Positions 8,563 to 16,761 of a DNA stretch of 38,458 nt are shown here, one piece after another. The stretch spans positions 1 through 38,458 of the forward strand of contig JACPIY010000077.1 in assembly GCA_016187835.1 (NCBI GenBank), written 5' to 3'. The notes below the pieces were generated by a model, which saw only the letters and a list, made by a program, of their open reading frames with translations, searched no databases and was not told the DNA's origin. This DNA is from Deltaproteobacteria bacterium (GTDB lineage Bacteria; Desulfobacterota_D; UBA1144; Nemesobacterales; CSP1-2). Position numbers and translations under genes: made by a program. Within the stretch, counting starts at the first letter, position 1. Every line of letters starts with the position of its first letter.

Positions 8563-10392
8563 ATGAGATTTATAAGTCACGGGAACACGATGAAATTTTT
8601 GTGTCTCTCCATTTTTGTTGTCTTTGTCTGGCTTCTTTTTGCCTGTAAAGAAGGAGGAGGACAAAGCCCAGCAGAGAAGGTCTATGTGCCACCGGGAAAG
8701 CTTGACAGCTATTATGCGTTTCTATCCGGTGGTCATTCCGGTCAGGTTGGAGTCTTTGGGCTCCCTTCCGGAAGACTTTTAAGGATAATACCCGTTTTTG
8801 CGGCCGACGTTGCCGTAGGCTGGGGAATAGATGAGGAAAGTAAGCAAATAATGGGTGATTATATTTGGGGTGATGCTCATCATCCGGCCCTTTCCGAAAC
8901 CAACGGTGATTACGATGGAAGATGGCTGTTTATCAATGACACTGCTAATGGTCGCATAGCCCGAATAAACCTAAAGAGGTTCGTTACAGAAGAGATAATT
9001 CAAATTCCAAATGTAGGAGGTAATCACGCAAGTCCATTCCTCACACCCAATACGGAGTATGTTGTTGGTGCAACAAGATTCTCCATCCCTGTACCAAACC
9101 GTGATGTCCCGGTAGATAGCTACAGGGAGAACTTTAACGGTGTAATCGCCTTTGTAAGTGTGGATAAAGATACCGGACACATGGAAACCGCTTTTCAAAT
9201 CCTAATGCCCCCATTTGATTACGACCTGGCTGACGCTGGCAAACAGGTAAGTTATGGCTGGGCGTTTTTTAGCTCATACAACACGGAAGAGGCGTATAAA
9301 GACTTAGAAGTCGAAGCCTCTCAAAAAGACAAAGACTTTATAGCTGCGGTAAACTGGAAGGCTGCTGAAGAAGCGATTAAGGAAGGTAAGTTCAAAGAGA
9401 TAAACGGCGTAAAAGTCATTGATCCACGGGAGGTAAAAGGTATCGTATACTTTATACCTACACCTAAAAGCCCCCATGGTGCTGACGTTTCTCCAGATGG
9501 GAAATATATAGTTGGTGGTGGAAAGCTCGCTGCAGTTGCCTGCGTGCACGCTTTTGATAATATGATGGAAGCCATCAAGAAGGGTGATTTTGATGGAGAG
9601 GTTATGGGAATACCTATTCTTAAGTACGAGTCAGTCAGGGCCGCTGAAGTCCCAGTGGGACTCGGTCCTCTTCATACGCAATTTGACGACCAGGGTTATG
9701 CCTATACATCTCTTTTCGTGGATTCGGCCGTTGCCAAGTGGAAACTTGGAACATGGGAAGTAGTTGATAAAATACCCGTTTATTACAATATCGGGCATCT
9801 TGCTACCATTCATGGAGACACCACTAAACCAAGAGGCAAGTTCCTTCTTGCCTTAAACAAAATCGCCAAAGGCAGATACCTGCCTGTAGGACCGTCGCAT
9901 CCCGAGAGTGCTCAGCTCATTGACATATCTGGCAAGAAGATGGAAATGCTGCTCGATTTCCCTACACAGGTAGAACCTCACTACGGTCAAATAATTGACT
10001 CTGCTCTTATAAAACCTGAACTCATATATCCGCTCGACCAAAACAATAATCCTTATGCAACGAAAAGCGCTGATCAAACCCGTGTTGAAAGGGATGGTAA
10101 TAGAGTAGATGTCTACATGATCGCTATAAGAAGTCATTTTACTCCTAATGTTCTTGAATTTCAGGAAGGGGATACCGTTTATTTCCATGTAACTAACCTA
10201 GAACAAGACGTGGATATTACTCATGGTTTCGGAATCAATTTCTCTAACGTAGATATGCAAATCGAGCCTGGTGAAACAAAAACAGTCAAATGGGGTGCTG
10301 ACAAGCCAGGAATATACCCTTTCTACTGCACGAATTTCTGCTCAGCTCTTCATCAAGAGATGCAAGGGTATATTCGGGTAACTGCTAAATAA
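8563..10392 (+). CDS. nosZ: Nitrous oxide reductase, Sec-type (clade II), probable lipoprotein
   Basis: This is the 609-residue periplasmic copper enzyme that reduces N2O to N2. The N-terminus is a Sec signal with a lipobox-like LLFAC and no twin-arginine motif, which marks clade II NosZ. The seven-bladed propeller carries CuZ-type histidines in GDAHHP, NHASPF, SPHGADVSPDG, LHTQFD and GHLATIHGD. The C-terminal cupredoxin domain has the CuA set C589, C593, H597 and M600 (CTNFCSALHQEM) and an upstream His in DITHGFG. I chose the ATG at 8563 because AGGAGG precedes it; the reading from 8533 lies inside the repeat. Membrane anchoring would place it beside the lipoprotein cytochrome upstream. The assignment is firm; only the lipid anchor is predicted. 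Confidence 0.97.
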   Translation: MRFISHGNTMKFLCLSIFVVFVWLLFACKEGGGQSPAEKVYVPPGKLDSYYAFLSGGHSGQVGVFGLPSGRLLRIIPVFAADVAVGWGIDEESKQIMGDYIWGDAHHPALSETNGDYDGRWLFINDTANGRIARINLKRFVTEEIIQIPNVGGNHASPFLTPNTEYVVGATRFSIPVPNRDVPVDSYRENFNGVIAFVSVDKDTGHMETAFQILMPPFDYDLADAGKQVSYGWAFFSSYNTEEAYKDLEVEASQKDKDFIAAVNWKAAEEAIKEGKFKEINGVKVIDPREVKGIVYFIPTPKSPHGADVSPDGKYIVGGGKLAAVACVHAFDNMMEAIKKGDFDGEVMGIPILKYESVRAAEVPVGLGPLHTQFDDQGYAYTSLFVDSAVAKWKLGTWEVVDKIPVYYNIGHLATIHGDTTKPRGKFLLALNKIAKGRYLPVGPSHPESAQLIDISGKKMEMLLDFPTQVEPHYGQIIDSALIKPELIYPLDQNNNPYATKSADQTRVERDGNRVDVYMIAIRSHFTPNVLEFQEGDTVYFHVTNLEQDVDITHGFGINFSNVDMQIEPGETKTVKWGADKPGIYPFYCTNFCSALHQEMQGYIRVTAK

Positions 10393-10428
10393 GACTTCTA
10401 AACAAGAACTGGAGAAAATTGAGATTAG

Positions 10429-10468
10429 GTAGTAGTAGGGGCGGTTCGCGAACCGCCCCTACTACTAC
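10429..10468. repeat. Perfect 40-bp palindrome in the nosZ downstream gap
   Basis: Two 20-base arms (GTAGTAGTAGGGGCGGTTCG and its exact reverse complement) meet without a loop. The GC-rich core stands out in AT-rich DNA and matches the style of REP-like extragenic palindromes. With no T tract after it, it is more likely an mRNA 3'-end stabiliser or processing site than a terminator. It could allow nosZ to accumulate more transcript than the downstream maturation genes. Confidence 0.9.
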
Positions 10469-10495
10469 ACGATTAAAGCACAGGAGGCTTTTCTA

Positions 10496-11107
10496 ATGAT
10501 TGTTCCAAGTCGTTTATCAAAGCGAGTACGAATTCTCATATTTGTAGCAGCTCTTTTAATTATCCCAGCAATATTTCTCCCAATATGGACAATAACACTA
10601 GTAGCTCCCCAGTATCCTCAAGGGATAAAGATGTCGATATATGCAAACAAGTTGACCGAGTATAACCCAGAAACCGGTATGACAATTAATACTCCCAGAT
10701 TAATTAATGGTCTTAACCATTATATTGGAATGCACGAGATTAGACCCAATGAATTCAAGGAGTTTCGATGGCTCCCTTATGCTATATTAGCATTCAGTGT
10801 GTTAGCTCTTGTATCGGCTGTTGTGGGAAGAGGGCTTTTTGCCACACTAGGATGGATTCTATTTATCCTTTTTGCTGTCTTTATGATCGGTGATTTCTAC
10901 AGATGGCTTTACGAATATGGACACAATCTCAATCCTCAAGCCGCAATAAAAATAGATCCTTACATGCCGCCTGCAATAGGATGGAAGCAACTAGCAAATT
11001 TTAAAGTCATAAGCCTTCCAGGCTCGGGTTCAATACTCATGTTTTTTGCAGCAGTTCTAGGACCAATAATATTATGGCTCGAATCAAGGCAAAAGAAATT
11101 ATCTTGA
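10496..11107 (+). CDS. NosB-like membrane protein of clade II nos clusters
   Basis: This 203-residue protein has an N-terminal membrane helix (about 11-33). A roughly 65-residue exported segment follows, with a conserved-looking LINGLNHYIGM, then three further helices (about 92-110, 113-130 and 172-196). A predicted membrane protein of this size directly after nosZ is the hallmark position of NosB in clade II nos clusters, where its biochemical role is unsettled. Assignment rests mainly on position and topology. Its 3' end overlaps nosD by 34 bases. The ATG at 10496 follows AGGAGG. No heme or copper motif is obvious beyond the NHYIGMHEI segment. Confidence 0.65.
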   Translation: MIVPSRLSKRVRILIFVAALLIIPAIFLPIWTITLVAPQYPQGIKMSIYANKLTEYNPETGMTINTPRLINGLNHYIGMHEIRPNEFKEFRWLPYAILAFSVLALVSAVVGRGLFATLGWILFILFAVFMIGDFYRWLYEYGHNLNPQAAIKIDPYMPPAIGWKQLANFKVISLPGSGSILMFFAAVLGPIILWLESRQKKLS

Positions 11108-12372
11108 TCGCTGTTTTAATCCTGCTTACGAAGTTCCAGGTGAAGCCACTTTCTAAAGAAATCACTGTAGGAGAGAAAGCGCCTTACTCTTCTGTAACTG
11201 AAGCTCTAGAGAATTCAAACGAAGGAGACACAATAGTTGTCAAAAGTGGAATTTATAAAGAAAACGTGGTTATTAATAAAGGCGTTTTTCTAGTCGGCGA
11301 AAATCAACCCGTAATCGATGCCAACTACCAGGGTGATGTCGTGAGAATAGAAGCGGATAAAGTTATGATTAAAGGTTTTAATATTAGAAAAAGCGGTAGC
11401 GATCTACTCAAAGAAGATAGTGGGATAAAAGTGGTGAACTCATCCAGAGTTATAATCGAAGGAAACAAGCTAGAGGATGTTATAATCGGAATCTATCTTT
11501 ACTCATCTCCCGGCAACATAATCAAAAATAATACGTCCTACGGCAGAGCCGATTTTGCAACCCAAGAAGCAAATGGAAATGGAATCCATCTTTGGAAATC
11601 GCCAAACAATACAATCATAGAAAATCAAATAACCAATCACAGGGATGGTATATATGTTGAGTTCTCGCCCGGTAACAAAATAACAAGTAATCACTGTAAG
11701 GGTAACGTCAGGTACGGTCTCCATTACATGTACTCGAATGACAACACCTTCGAAGGAAACATATTCGAGAGAAACGGTACCGGAAGCGCACTTATGTATT
11801 CCAAAAACATCGTCCTTAGAAATAACACCTTCAAGAACAATGTTGGTCCAAATGGATTCGGAATGCTTCTTAAATCATTAAACGACAGCCTTGCCGAAGA
11901 AAATTTAATTTCGGATAACACTGTGGGAATTTTTATGGATGACGCAAATAGAAATGTCTTTACCGAGAATGTCTTTTCACAAAACGGCTGGGCAATTGAT
12001 TTGTTCTCTAGTTCTAACAACAACGCTATCTACGCCAATGACTTCTTAAATAACACATTTCAGGTAATGACCGATACAGACCGTACGACAAACAAATTTT
12101 TTATCAACTCAACTGGTAATTTCTGGAGTGACTATAGGGGATACAATGGATATGATTTGGATGGAGACGGAGTCGGGGACATTCCCTATAAACCGGTAAA
12201 ACTTCTTTCATATCTGATGAAACGCTATCCTGACCTAACTGTTTTCCTGGGGAGTCCTGGATTTCGGGCGCTTGAATTTGCAGAAAGGGTTTTACCAGTG
12301 CTTAATCCTGTGGAATTAGAAGACCCGTATCCATTAATGAATCCGATTCGAGTTGAGAAAGATTCAAAATGA
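11074..12372 (+). CDS. nosD: NosD periplasmic copper-site assembly protein
   Basis: This 432-residue protein has a Sec signal peptide (ILIAVLILLTKF) followed by a right-handed parallel beta-helix of CASH/NosD type. Repeated turns such as GNIIKNNTSYG, NTIIENQITNHRDGIYV and NTFEGNIFERNG run through residues 80-340. NosD works with the ABC transporter NosFY to build the CuZ site of NosZ in the periplasm. Length is normal for the family. The ATG at 11074 lies 34 bases inside the preceding gene, and the stop overlaps the nosF start (ATGA), so the genes are co-translated. The recurring N-D-G-Y-D-L-D-G-D-G-V-G-D-I-P-Y element near residue 360 is also typical of NosD proteins. Confidence 0.94.
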   Translation: MARIKAKEIILIAVLILLTKFQVKPLSKEITVGEKAPYSSVTEALENSNEGDTIVVKSGIYKENVVINKGVFLVGENQPVIDANYQGDVVRIEADKVMIKGFNIRKSGSDLLKEDSGIKVVNSSRVIIEGNKLEDVIIGIYLYSSPGNIIKNNTSYGRADFATQEANGNGIHLWKSPNNTIIENQITNHRDGIYVEFSPGNKITSNHCKGNVRYGLHYMYSNDNTFEGNIFERNGTGSALMYSKNIVLRNNTFKNNVGPNGFGMLLKSLNDSLAEENLISDNTVGIFMDDANRNVFTENVFSQNGWAIDLFSSSNNNAIYANDFLNNTFQVMTDTDRTTNKFFINSTGNFWSDYRGYNGYDLDGDGVGDIPYKPVKLLSYLMKRYPDLTVFLGSPGFRALEFAERVLPVLNPVELEDPYPLMNPIRVEKDSK

Positions 12373-13277
12373 TTAAAATAGAAAATCTCGTAAAGAATTA
12401 TAAAAATACAAAGGCTCTTCAAGGAGTTTCCCTGGAGATACAAAAGGGCGAGACCTTTGCCATAGTCGGTCCAAACGGAGCGGGAAAGACCACCATTCTT
12501 AATACCATTCTTGGATTGATACATCCGACTGACGGACAAATCACTGTTGATAATATTGAGGTGAGCAAAGACCCTAAGGAGATAAAAAAGAGGATTGGTT
12601 ACCTACCCCAGAGAATCTCTTTTCACGATAATCTTAGCGTGTTTGAGGTTGTTGAATTTTATGGCGCACTCAGAGGAGTAAATAATACCAAGCTGGGTAA
12701 CATACTCAGTGCGGTAGGAATCCTCGAACAAAGAAATAAAAAAGTCGGAGCATTATCGGGCGGGATGCTCCAAAGGCTAACCCTTGCTCAGGCGATTGTC
12801 TCCGATCCCCAGATCCTTATCCTTGATGAACCCACAATCAGCTTAGACCCGGAGGGAAGAATCGCCTTTAAGAAACTCATCAGGGAAGAGCAAAGCAGAG
12901 GCAAAACTATTCTCCTTTCATCCCACATACTCAGTTACATAGAAGAACTTGCCGACAGAATTGCCATACTCGTTCGCGGAAAGGTTGTCGCGCTAGATAC
13001 GCTCGAAGGATTAAGGACTAAACTAGAAATGGGCTCGATTCTTGAAGTCGTAATCGAAAATCCGAGCCCACTTGCAATCAAACTCGTTGAGGACTTGGGA
13101 GCAAATGACACAGAGATTAAGGGAAAAAATCTGAGGTGCCGCATATATCCTAAAGATAAAACTAACGTGATTAAAGCTCTGATACAAAACGACTTCAACA
13201 TAGCAGATTTTTGGACCGAAGACCCATCGCTTGAGGAAATCTTCATCAAATACACGGAGGAGAATTCCGATTCTTAG
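12369..13277 (+). CDS. nosF: NosF ABC transporter ATPase
   Basis: This is a 302-residue cytoplasmic ATPase. Walker A is GPNGAGKT at residues 34-41, the ABC signature is LSGGM at 129-133, and Walker B ends in LILDEP at about 150-155, followed by an H-loop in LLSSHI. It energises NosY and, through NosD, copper-centre assembly of NosZ. The C-terminal 80 residues are the usual extension of this CcmA/NosF-like branch. The start overlaps the nosD stop by 4 bases. Its 3' end overlaps nosL, whose ribosome-binding site lies inside the last nosF codons. Confidence 0.94.
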   Translation: MIKIENLVKNYKNTKALQGVSLEIQKGETFAIVGPNGAGKTTILNTILGLIHPTDGQITVDNIEVSKDPKEIKKRIGYLPQRISFHDNLSVFEVVEFYGALRGVNNTKLGNILSAVGILEQRNKKVGALSGGMLQRLTLAQAIVSDPQILILDEPTISLDPEGRIAFKKLIREEQSRGKTILLSSHILSYIEELADRIAILVRGKVVALDTLEGLRTKLEMGSILEVVIENPSPLAIKLVEDLGANDTEIKGKNLRCRIYPKDKTNVIKALIQNDFNIADFWTEDPSLEEIFIKYTEENSDS

Positions 13278-13719
13278 GACGGCATTATACCTATTTTTAA
13301 TGCTTGTTATTGCTGGTTGTCAGTCTGAAAAGTCCCCTGTTGAAATTGACAAAGGGGTAGATATGTGCGAAAGCTGTCGAATGACCATAAGCGATTTTCA
13401 TTCCGCAGCAGAGATTATCGAGAGTAGTAAAGTTCACAAGTTTGACGATATTGGGTGTATGCTAGCATATGCTCAAACCAGTAATCTAAATTTCGGCAAC
13501 GCAAATTTCTGGGTGATGGACTATGACAGCTTAAGCTGGGTTAATGCTGATGTGGCCTACTACGTCCTTTCTCCCTCAATTCGGACACCGATGGGATACG
13601 GAATCATAGCCTTTAAAGACTCAATTAAGGCTAATGAATTTGCAGACAAAATAGGCGGTAAAATTGAACGGTTAGAATCTTTATTCAAGACCGACTGGAG
13701 AACAAGACATACACACTGA
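13231..13719 (+). CDS. nosL: NosL copper-binding lipoprotein; start uncertain (TTG 13231 or ATT 13270)
   Basis: NosL is the outer-membrane-anchored copper(I) chaperone that supplies NosZ. The lipobox is LVIAGC, and the copper motif MCESCRM follows about 15 residues later. Other conserved features are FDDIGCMLAY and a C-terminal Ser/Met-rich NosL fold. The conventional start is TTG at 13231, but no ribosome-binding site precedes it. A perfect GGAGGAG at 13256-13262 sits 7 bases before an ATT at 13270. That start would give a compact lipoprotein signal (MLRTALYLFLMLVIAGC) and an 8-base overlap with nosF. In-frame ATG first appears at 13300, too close to the lipobox. The gene order nosF-nosL-nosY differs from the common nosFYL. 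Confidence 0.92.
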   Translation: MRKSSSNTRRRIPILRTALYLFLMLVIAGCQSEKSPVEIDKGVDMCESCRMTISDFHSAAEIIESSKVHKFDDIGCMLAYAQTSNLNFGNANFWVMDYDSLSWVNADVAYYVLSPSIRTPMGYGIIAFKDSIKANEFADKIGGKIERLESLFKTDWRTRHTH

Positions 13720-13720
13720 T

Positions 13721-14518
13721 ATGAAATCAGTCTTGATAATAGCAAAAAGGGAGTTTTTAGATGCTGTAAGAAACAGATGGTTTTTCTTTTTCGCTCTCGT
13801 TTTTATGATTCTTGACTCAACAGTAGCCTATTCCGGAATCACAGGGGTGAGAGAAAATACCTTCTTTAAACCTGCCCTGAGTTTACTGAATCTCGTATTG
13901 ATTCTTGTGCCGCTTATGGCACTTATAATGGGAGCGAACAGTTTCACAGGAGCCAGAGAATCATGGGAGTTGCTTCTAATCCAACCCATAAGTAGAAAAG
14001 AAGCGATTTTAGGAAAATACCTCGGTCTCGGAGCAGCAATAACAGCAACCATTCTTCTTGGATTCATTTGCGCTGGAATAATTCTTATTTTAAACTTTGG
14101 CCTTGATGAGATCTCACACTTTTTATTCCTCGTTATTCTTTCCGTTCTGCTCTCTCTCACCTTTCTCTCAATCGCTTCTCTTTCCTCAATAATCTTGGGA
14201 GAAAAGGCTAAGTCTATTGGAATTAGCTTTATGCTCTGGTTGTGGTTTGTGGTAATCTATGATTTTATCCTAGTAGGTTTAACTCTATCTCTTGGAGAAG
14301 TAATTGTAGCACTTCTCTTTTTAAATCCTGCTGATCTTGTAAGGACAACATTTATAACATCGCTTGGAAGTGCTGCTCTTGTAGGACCCGCGGGTGCAGT
14401 GCTTAATAAAACTTTCGGCAGTTTAACCGGTATGATTCTTTCTTTAACAACTCTTCTCGCTTGGCTTGTAATTCCACTCTATGTGGCTATATATATTTTC
14501 GAGAGAAAGGATATTTGA
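13721..14518 (+). CDS. nosY: NosY ABC transporter permease
   Basis: This 265-residue protein has six predicted membrane helices. It begins MKSVLIIAKREFLDAVRNRW, the amphipathic start typical of NosY/ABC-2 type permeases, and carries the family motif ANSFTGARESWELLLIQPIS with a following coupling-helix region. It partners NosF in the inner membrane and passes a sulfur species or copper-site component to NosD. It starts 2 bases after the nosL stop and ends the nos operon. The next gene is convergent. NosY family length is about 270-280, so the protein is complete. Confidence 0.93.
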   Translation: MKSVLIIAKREFLDAVRNRWFFFFALVFMILDSTVAYSGITGVRENTFFKPALSLLNLVLILVPLMALIMGANSFTGARESWELLLIQPISRKEAILGKYLGLGAAITATILLGFICAGIILILNFGLDEISHFLFLVILSVLLSLTFLSIASLSSIILGEKAKSIGISFMLWLWFVVIYDFILVGLTLSLGEVIVALLFLNPADLVRTTFITSLGSAALVGPAGAVLNKTFGSLTGMILSLTTLLAWLVIPLYVAIYIFERKDI

Positions 14519-14653
14519 ACTAACCAGGTTAGCTCGACGCGAATTTTCAAAAGAGGGGAAAATAAGGGTAGTCCAGTTGGAAGACTTGTCGAGTATCCTC
14601 TTGAAGTTACTTATAGGGCCAACCCAAACTCGGTAGTAGCTAGAGTTACCAGA

Positions 14654-15238
14654 TTAGGTGACTTTAACGTTTAATTTACTTTCTTTTAATTTTCTTCCCA
14701 CCTTGTCAAAATCGCAGCCGATAAGCCAGAAGAAGAAGGTATCATTACTTTCTCCAGATGAGCTGAAGGATACAATCTTGTCTGAGCATGCTTTCAGCAC
14801 CTTAAGTACCTCGTATAAGTCCACGCCCTCAGGTATCTTAACCCTGACTCTAACAGGATTGCTGTGAAAACCTAAAAGGTTAAGCAAACCGTCAAAAATA
14901 TCGGTGACGGTTATGATTCCCACTAAGTTCTCTTGTTTAGAAACAACAGGAAGCGCATTAAATTTACAATTACGAACTATTTTCGCAGCTGCTTCTACGG
15001 TTGCATCTTCAGAGATGGTAACCGGAGTGGAACTCATAACATCGGCTACAACAAGATAATTCTCCTGAGCAATGGCAATCCGTAAATCCCTATCCGTAAC
15101 CATACCTATTAGCTTTCCATCTTTAACTACAGGTGCCTGTCGAAACCTACGCTCCTTTAACATTCTGAACGTAACATTAACATCATCCTCCGGTTTAACT
15201 GTAACCGGATTCGGAGTCATACAATTTTTTACAAGCAT
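14654..15238 (-). CDS. Tandem CBS-domain protein with ACT-like C-terminus
   Basis: This 194-residue cytoplasmic protein has two CBS motifs (about residues 5-60 and 75-130), with signatures RQAPVVKDGKLIGMVTDRDL and NALPVVSKQENLVGIITVTD. A C-terminal segment of about 65 residues (PVRVRVKIPEGVDLYEV) resembles an ACT-like ligand domain. CBS pairs bind adenosine nucleotides and sense energy charge, and free-standing ones are common in hypoxia and stress regulons. The start follows GGAGGAG. Its N-terminus MLVKNCMTPNPVTV closely matches the other CBS protein at 30294-30713 (MLVKNWMKRNPVTV), so the two are paralogues. It faces the end of nosY; the 135-base gap has no clear terminator. Confidence 0.9.
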   Translation of the reverse strand: MLVKNCMTPNPVTVKPEDDVNVTFRMLKERRFRQAPVVKDGKLIGMVTDRDLRIAIAQENYLVVADVMSSTPVTISEDATVEAAAKIVRNCKFNALPVVSKQENLVGIITVTDIFDGLLNLLGFHSNPVRVRVKIPEGVDLYEVLKVLKACSDKIVSFSSSGESNDTFFFWLIGCDFDKVGRKLKESKLNVKVT

Positions 15239-15554
15239 TTTCGACTCCTCCTATTTTTTTCATTCTTAACTTATTCATTGATTTCCTAACAAGTTCTACT
15301 AGTTATTGAGCAAAAAAGATGCCAGCGGAATTTTCTTTATTTTTTGCAAATATCGAATCAAAAAAGTGTCAGATGTCAGAAAATCCAACGTAAATTCTGA
15401 TGCTTTTAAATGAGATAAATGGGTTAGGAATAGAGTCATTATACTTCAGAGAGAACTTTGAATTACGTTCTCAAAGAAGTGTATTTAACTTGACGAAGAT
15501 CAACTAGCAAAAGGGCTCGTACAGTGTTAGCGTGAAATCTCTTGCGATTAATTT
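15239..15554. other. Upstream region of the CBS gene
   Basis: This gap precedes the minus-strand CBS gene and follows the end of the next minus-strand gene. Its main content is the 77-bp element at 15309-15385 shared with the ccoI upstream region. I see no small gene or RNA in the rest. Confidence 0.5.
15309..15385 (-). promoter_or_regulatory. Shared 77-bp intergenic element, copy A
   Basis: Aligned without gaps, this copy is identical to 25834-25910 at 55 of 77 positions. The conserved blocks are at the two ends: AGCAAWAAAGATGCCAGYG on the left and GTGTCWGRTGTCAGAAAATC on the right, the latter a direct repeat of TGTCAGA. The middle is AT-rich and diverged. It lies 71-147 bases upstream of the CBS start. 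Conserved ends with a fixed spacing suggest paired protein-binding sites. A decayed small mobile repeat is the alternative. Confidence 0.55.
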
Positions 15555-16049
15555 TCAATCTTTATTCGAAGGATTTTGCTTGTGGAGCCATATAATACTT
15601 TCAGCTAAAGCTTCTCTAGACTTGGAAGAAGTACCTAACAAAAATCCCAGCGCGACTACAGCGAGTGCGGTCTCAAGTGGATAATCTTGAACTACAGATG
15701 AAATGTTTCTAAGCACCTCTTTTGACTCAGCTTTCTGCTCGTGAGCTTTTCTCTCCTTTCGCATTATCAACTTAGTACTCCATACTAGACAACACGCGAC
15801 AAGCAGAGTTGTGAGTCCAGTGATCAATGCTGTAATGTAGGGACTTAGAAATGTAGACAGGTAAAGATAAAGTGCCCAGATGATAAACATCAATCCAACT
15901 ATGATCAAAATCCAAGAAAGCCCTATAACTATTAGAGATAATCCCAGGCTAACAAGACCTGAGCGGGATACTCTAGAGTCAGCTTTTACTAATTTTAATA
16001 GGATCTTAATTAATTCTACCAAGGCATTCCTCACTACTTCCGATCCCAC
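15555..16049 (-). CDS. Small membrane protein, phage-holin/YqjE-like
   Basis: This 164-residue protein has two adjacent long hydrophobic helices (about 33-62 and 70-95) and a third near the C-terminus (about 124-142, ALAVVALGFLLGTSSKSREA). This resembles the YqjE / holin-superfamily-III proteins commonly found next to YqjD-type proteins. It overlaps the upstream YqjD-like gene by 16 bases, so the two are co-translated. The pair is associated with stationary phase and stress in enterobacteria. The exact role is unknown. Confidence 0.65.
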   Translation of the reverse strand: MGSEVVRNALVELIKILLKLVKADSRVSRSGLVSLGLSLIVIGLSWILIIVGLMFIIWALYLYLSTFLSPYITALITGLTTLLVACCLVWSTKLIMRKERKAHEQKAESKEVLRNISSVVQDYPLETALAVVALGFLLGTSSKSREALAESIIWLHKQNPSNKD

Positions 16050-16381
16050 AGCTTACCTAGAAGAAGTCCCACTATAAAAGCCACGAGTAGGCTTGTAAAG
16101 GGTTTCTCTTGAATAGTTTGTTCAACCGTCTCGACAGTTTTTTTGGTCTGCTCCCGCGTAAAATCGAGTTCTTGACGCAACTCCTTCAGCAGTTTATCTG
16201 TGGCGGATTTGGTTTTGTTGAGATCTTGACGTAATTCATTTAACAATTTGTCGGCTGCTGATTTGGTCTCGCTTTTACCTATTTCTAAGAGTTTTTCTGC
16301 CACTTCAGACAGGTCTGAGCTTAGTTTAGACACGTCTTTCTTCAACGTTTCCATATCTTTTTGTAACTCTTGTTCTTCCAT
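16034..16381 (-). CDS. YqjD/ElaB-like (DUF883) membrane-anchored coiled-coil protein
   Basis: This 115-residue protein is a long charged coiled coil with an internal repeat (KSATDKLLKELRQ following KSAADKLLNELRQ, about 45-75). A C-terminal amphipathic and membrane segment follows (EKPFTSLLVAFIVGLLLG), ending KLWDRK. This is the layout of the ElaB/YqjD/DUF883 family, in which E. coli members anchor ribosomes to the membrane in stationary phase. The ATG at 16381 follows AGGAGG at 8 bases; a GTG at 16390 would overlap that site. It is the first gene of a pair with the holin-like protein. Confidence 0.75.
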   Translation of the reverse strand: MEEQELQKDMETLKKDVSKLSSDLSEVAEKLLEIGKSETKSAADKLLNELRQDLNKTKSATDKLLKELRQELDFTREQTKKTVETVEQTIQEKPFTSLLVAFIVGLLLGKLWDRK

Positions 16382-16544
16382 AGCTCTCACCTCCTACTAA
16401 TGATTATTGTGTTTATAGTCAGCACTGTCAAAATATTTCCCCCAGTTACTCACTCTGTTTTCACTGCTGCCTTACCTAGCTAGTGATTTTCAAATAGTCA
16501 ATTTGTCGCCACTCAATCGATTACCAAACTATAGGTATAGCCTG

Positions 16545-16720
16545 CAATTCCTGTGCCTGAACTCCGCCCGAGGCAATCCCGGTTGACTCCGCACAGCGAT
16601 GTTTATATCCCCGCTCCCAGTTCGCGAAATGTCTTTGCACAGCCCTATGCAATACTGTGGTCGTTAGCAATGCCAACGACTAACCCCTTTTTGCCTTCGA
16701 GATTAACAGGATTCCCCCAT
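16545..16720 (-). pseudogene. Relic of enoyl-ACP reductase FabI (N-terminal fragment)
   Basis: Read on the minus strand this gives LEGKKGLVVGIANDHSIA, then a TAG where Tyr or Trp is expected, then GCAKTFRELGAG. This is the unmistakable NAD-binding start of FabI enoyl-ACP reductases. A start ATG at 16720 with an upstream GGGAGG is still visible, but the G run after it (ATGGGGGAA) has one base too many, putting the frame out. After about 45 codons homology fades and the remaining four fifths of the gene is absent. It lies directly after the phaC relic, in the same orientation. Confidence 0.8.
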
Positions 16721-16761
16721 TGAGTGCCTCCCGTTATTAAAATTAACTCAATGTCCCGTTT

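Noticed and set aside
14519-14674. Open frame immediately after the nosY stop (ends RLVEYPLEVTYRANPNSVV...)
   Set aside because: The frame is open for about 50 codons but has no start codon or ribosome-binding site and no family resemblance that I recognise, and it runs into the convergent CBS gene. It is likely chance, or at most a gene scrap.
15555-16049. Prophage holin interpretation of the small membrane gene
   Set aside because: No lysis, tail or capsid genes are nearby, and coupling to a YqjD/ElaB-like gene points to a YqjE-like housekeeping or stress role.
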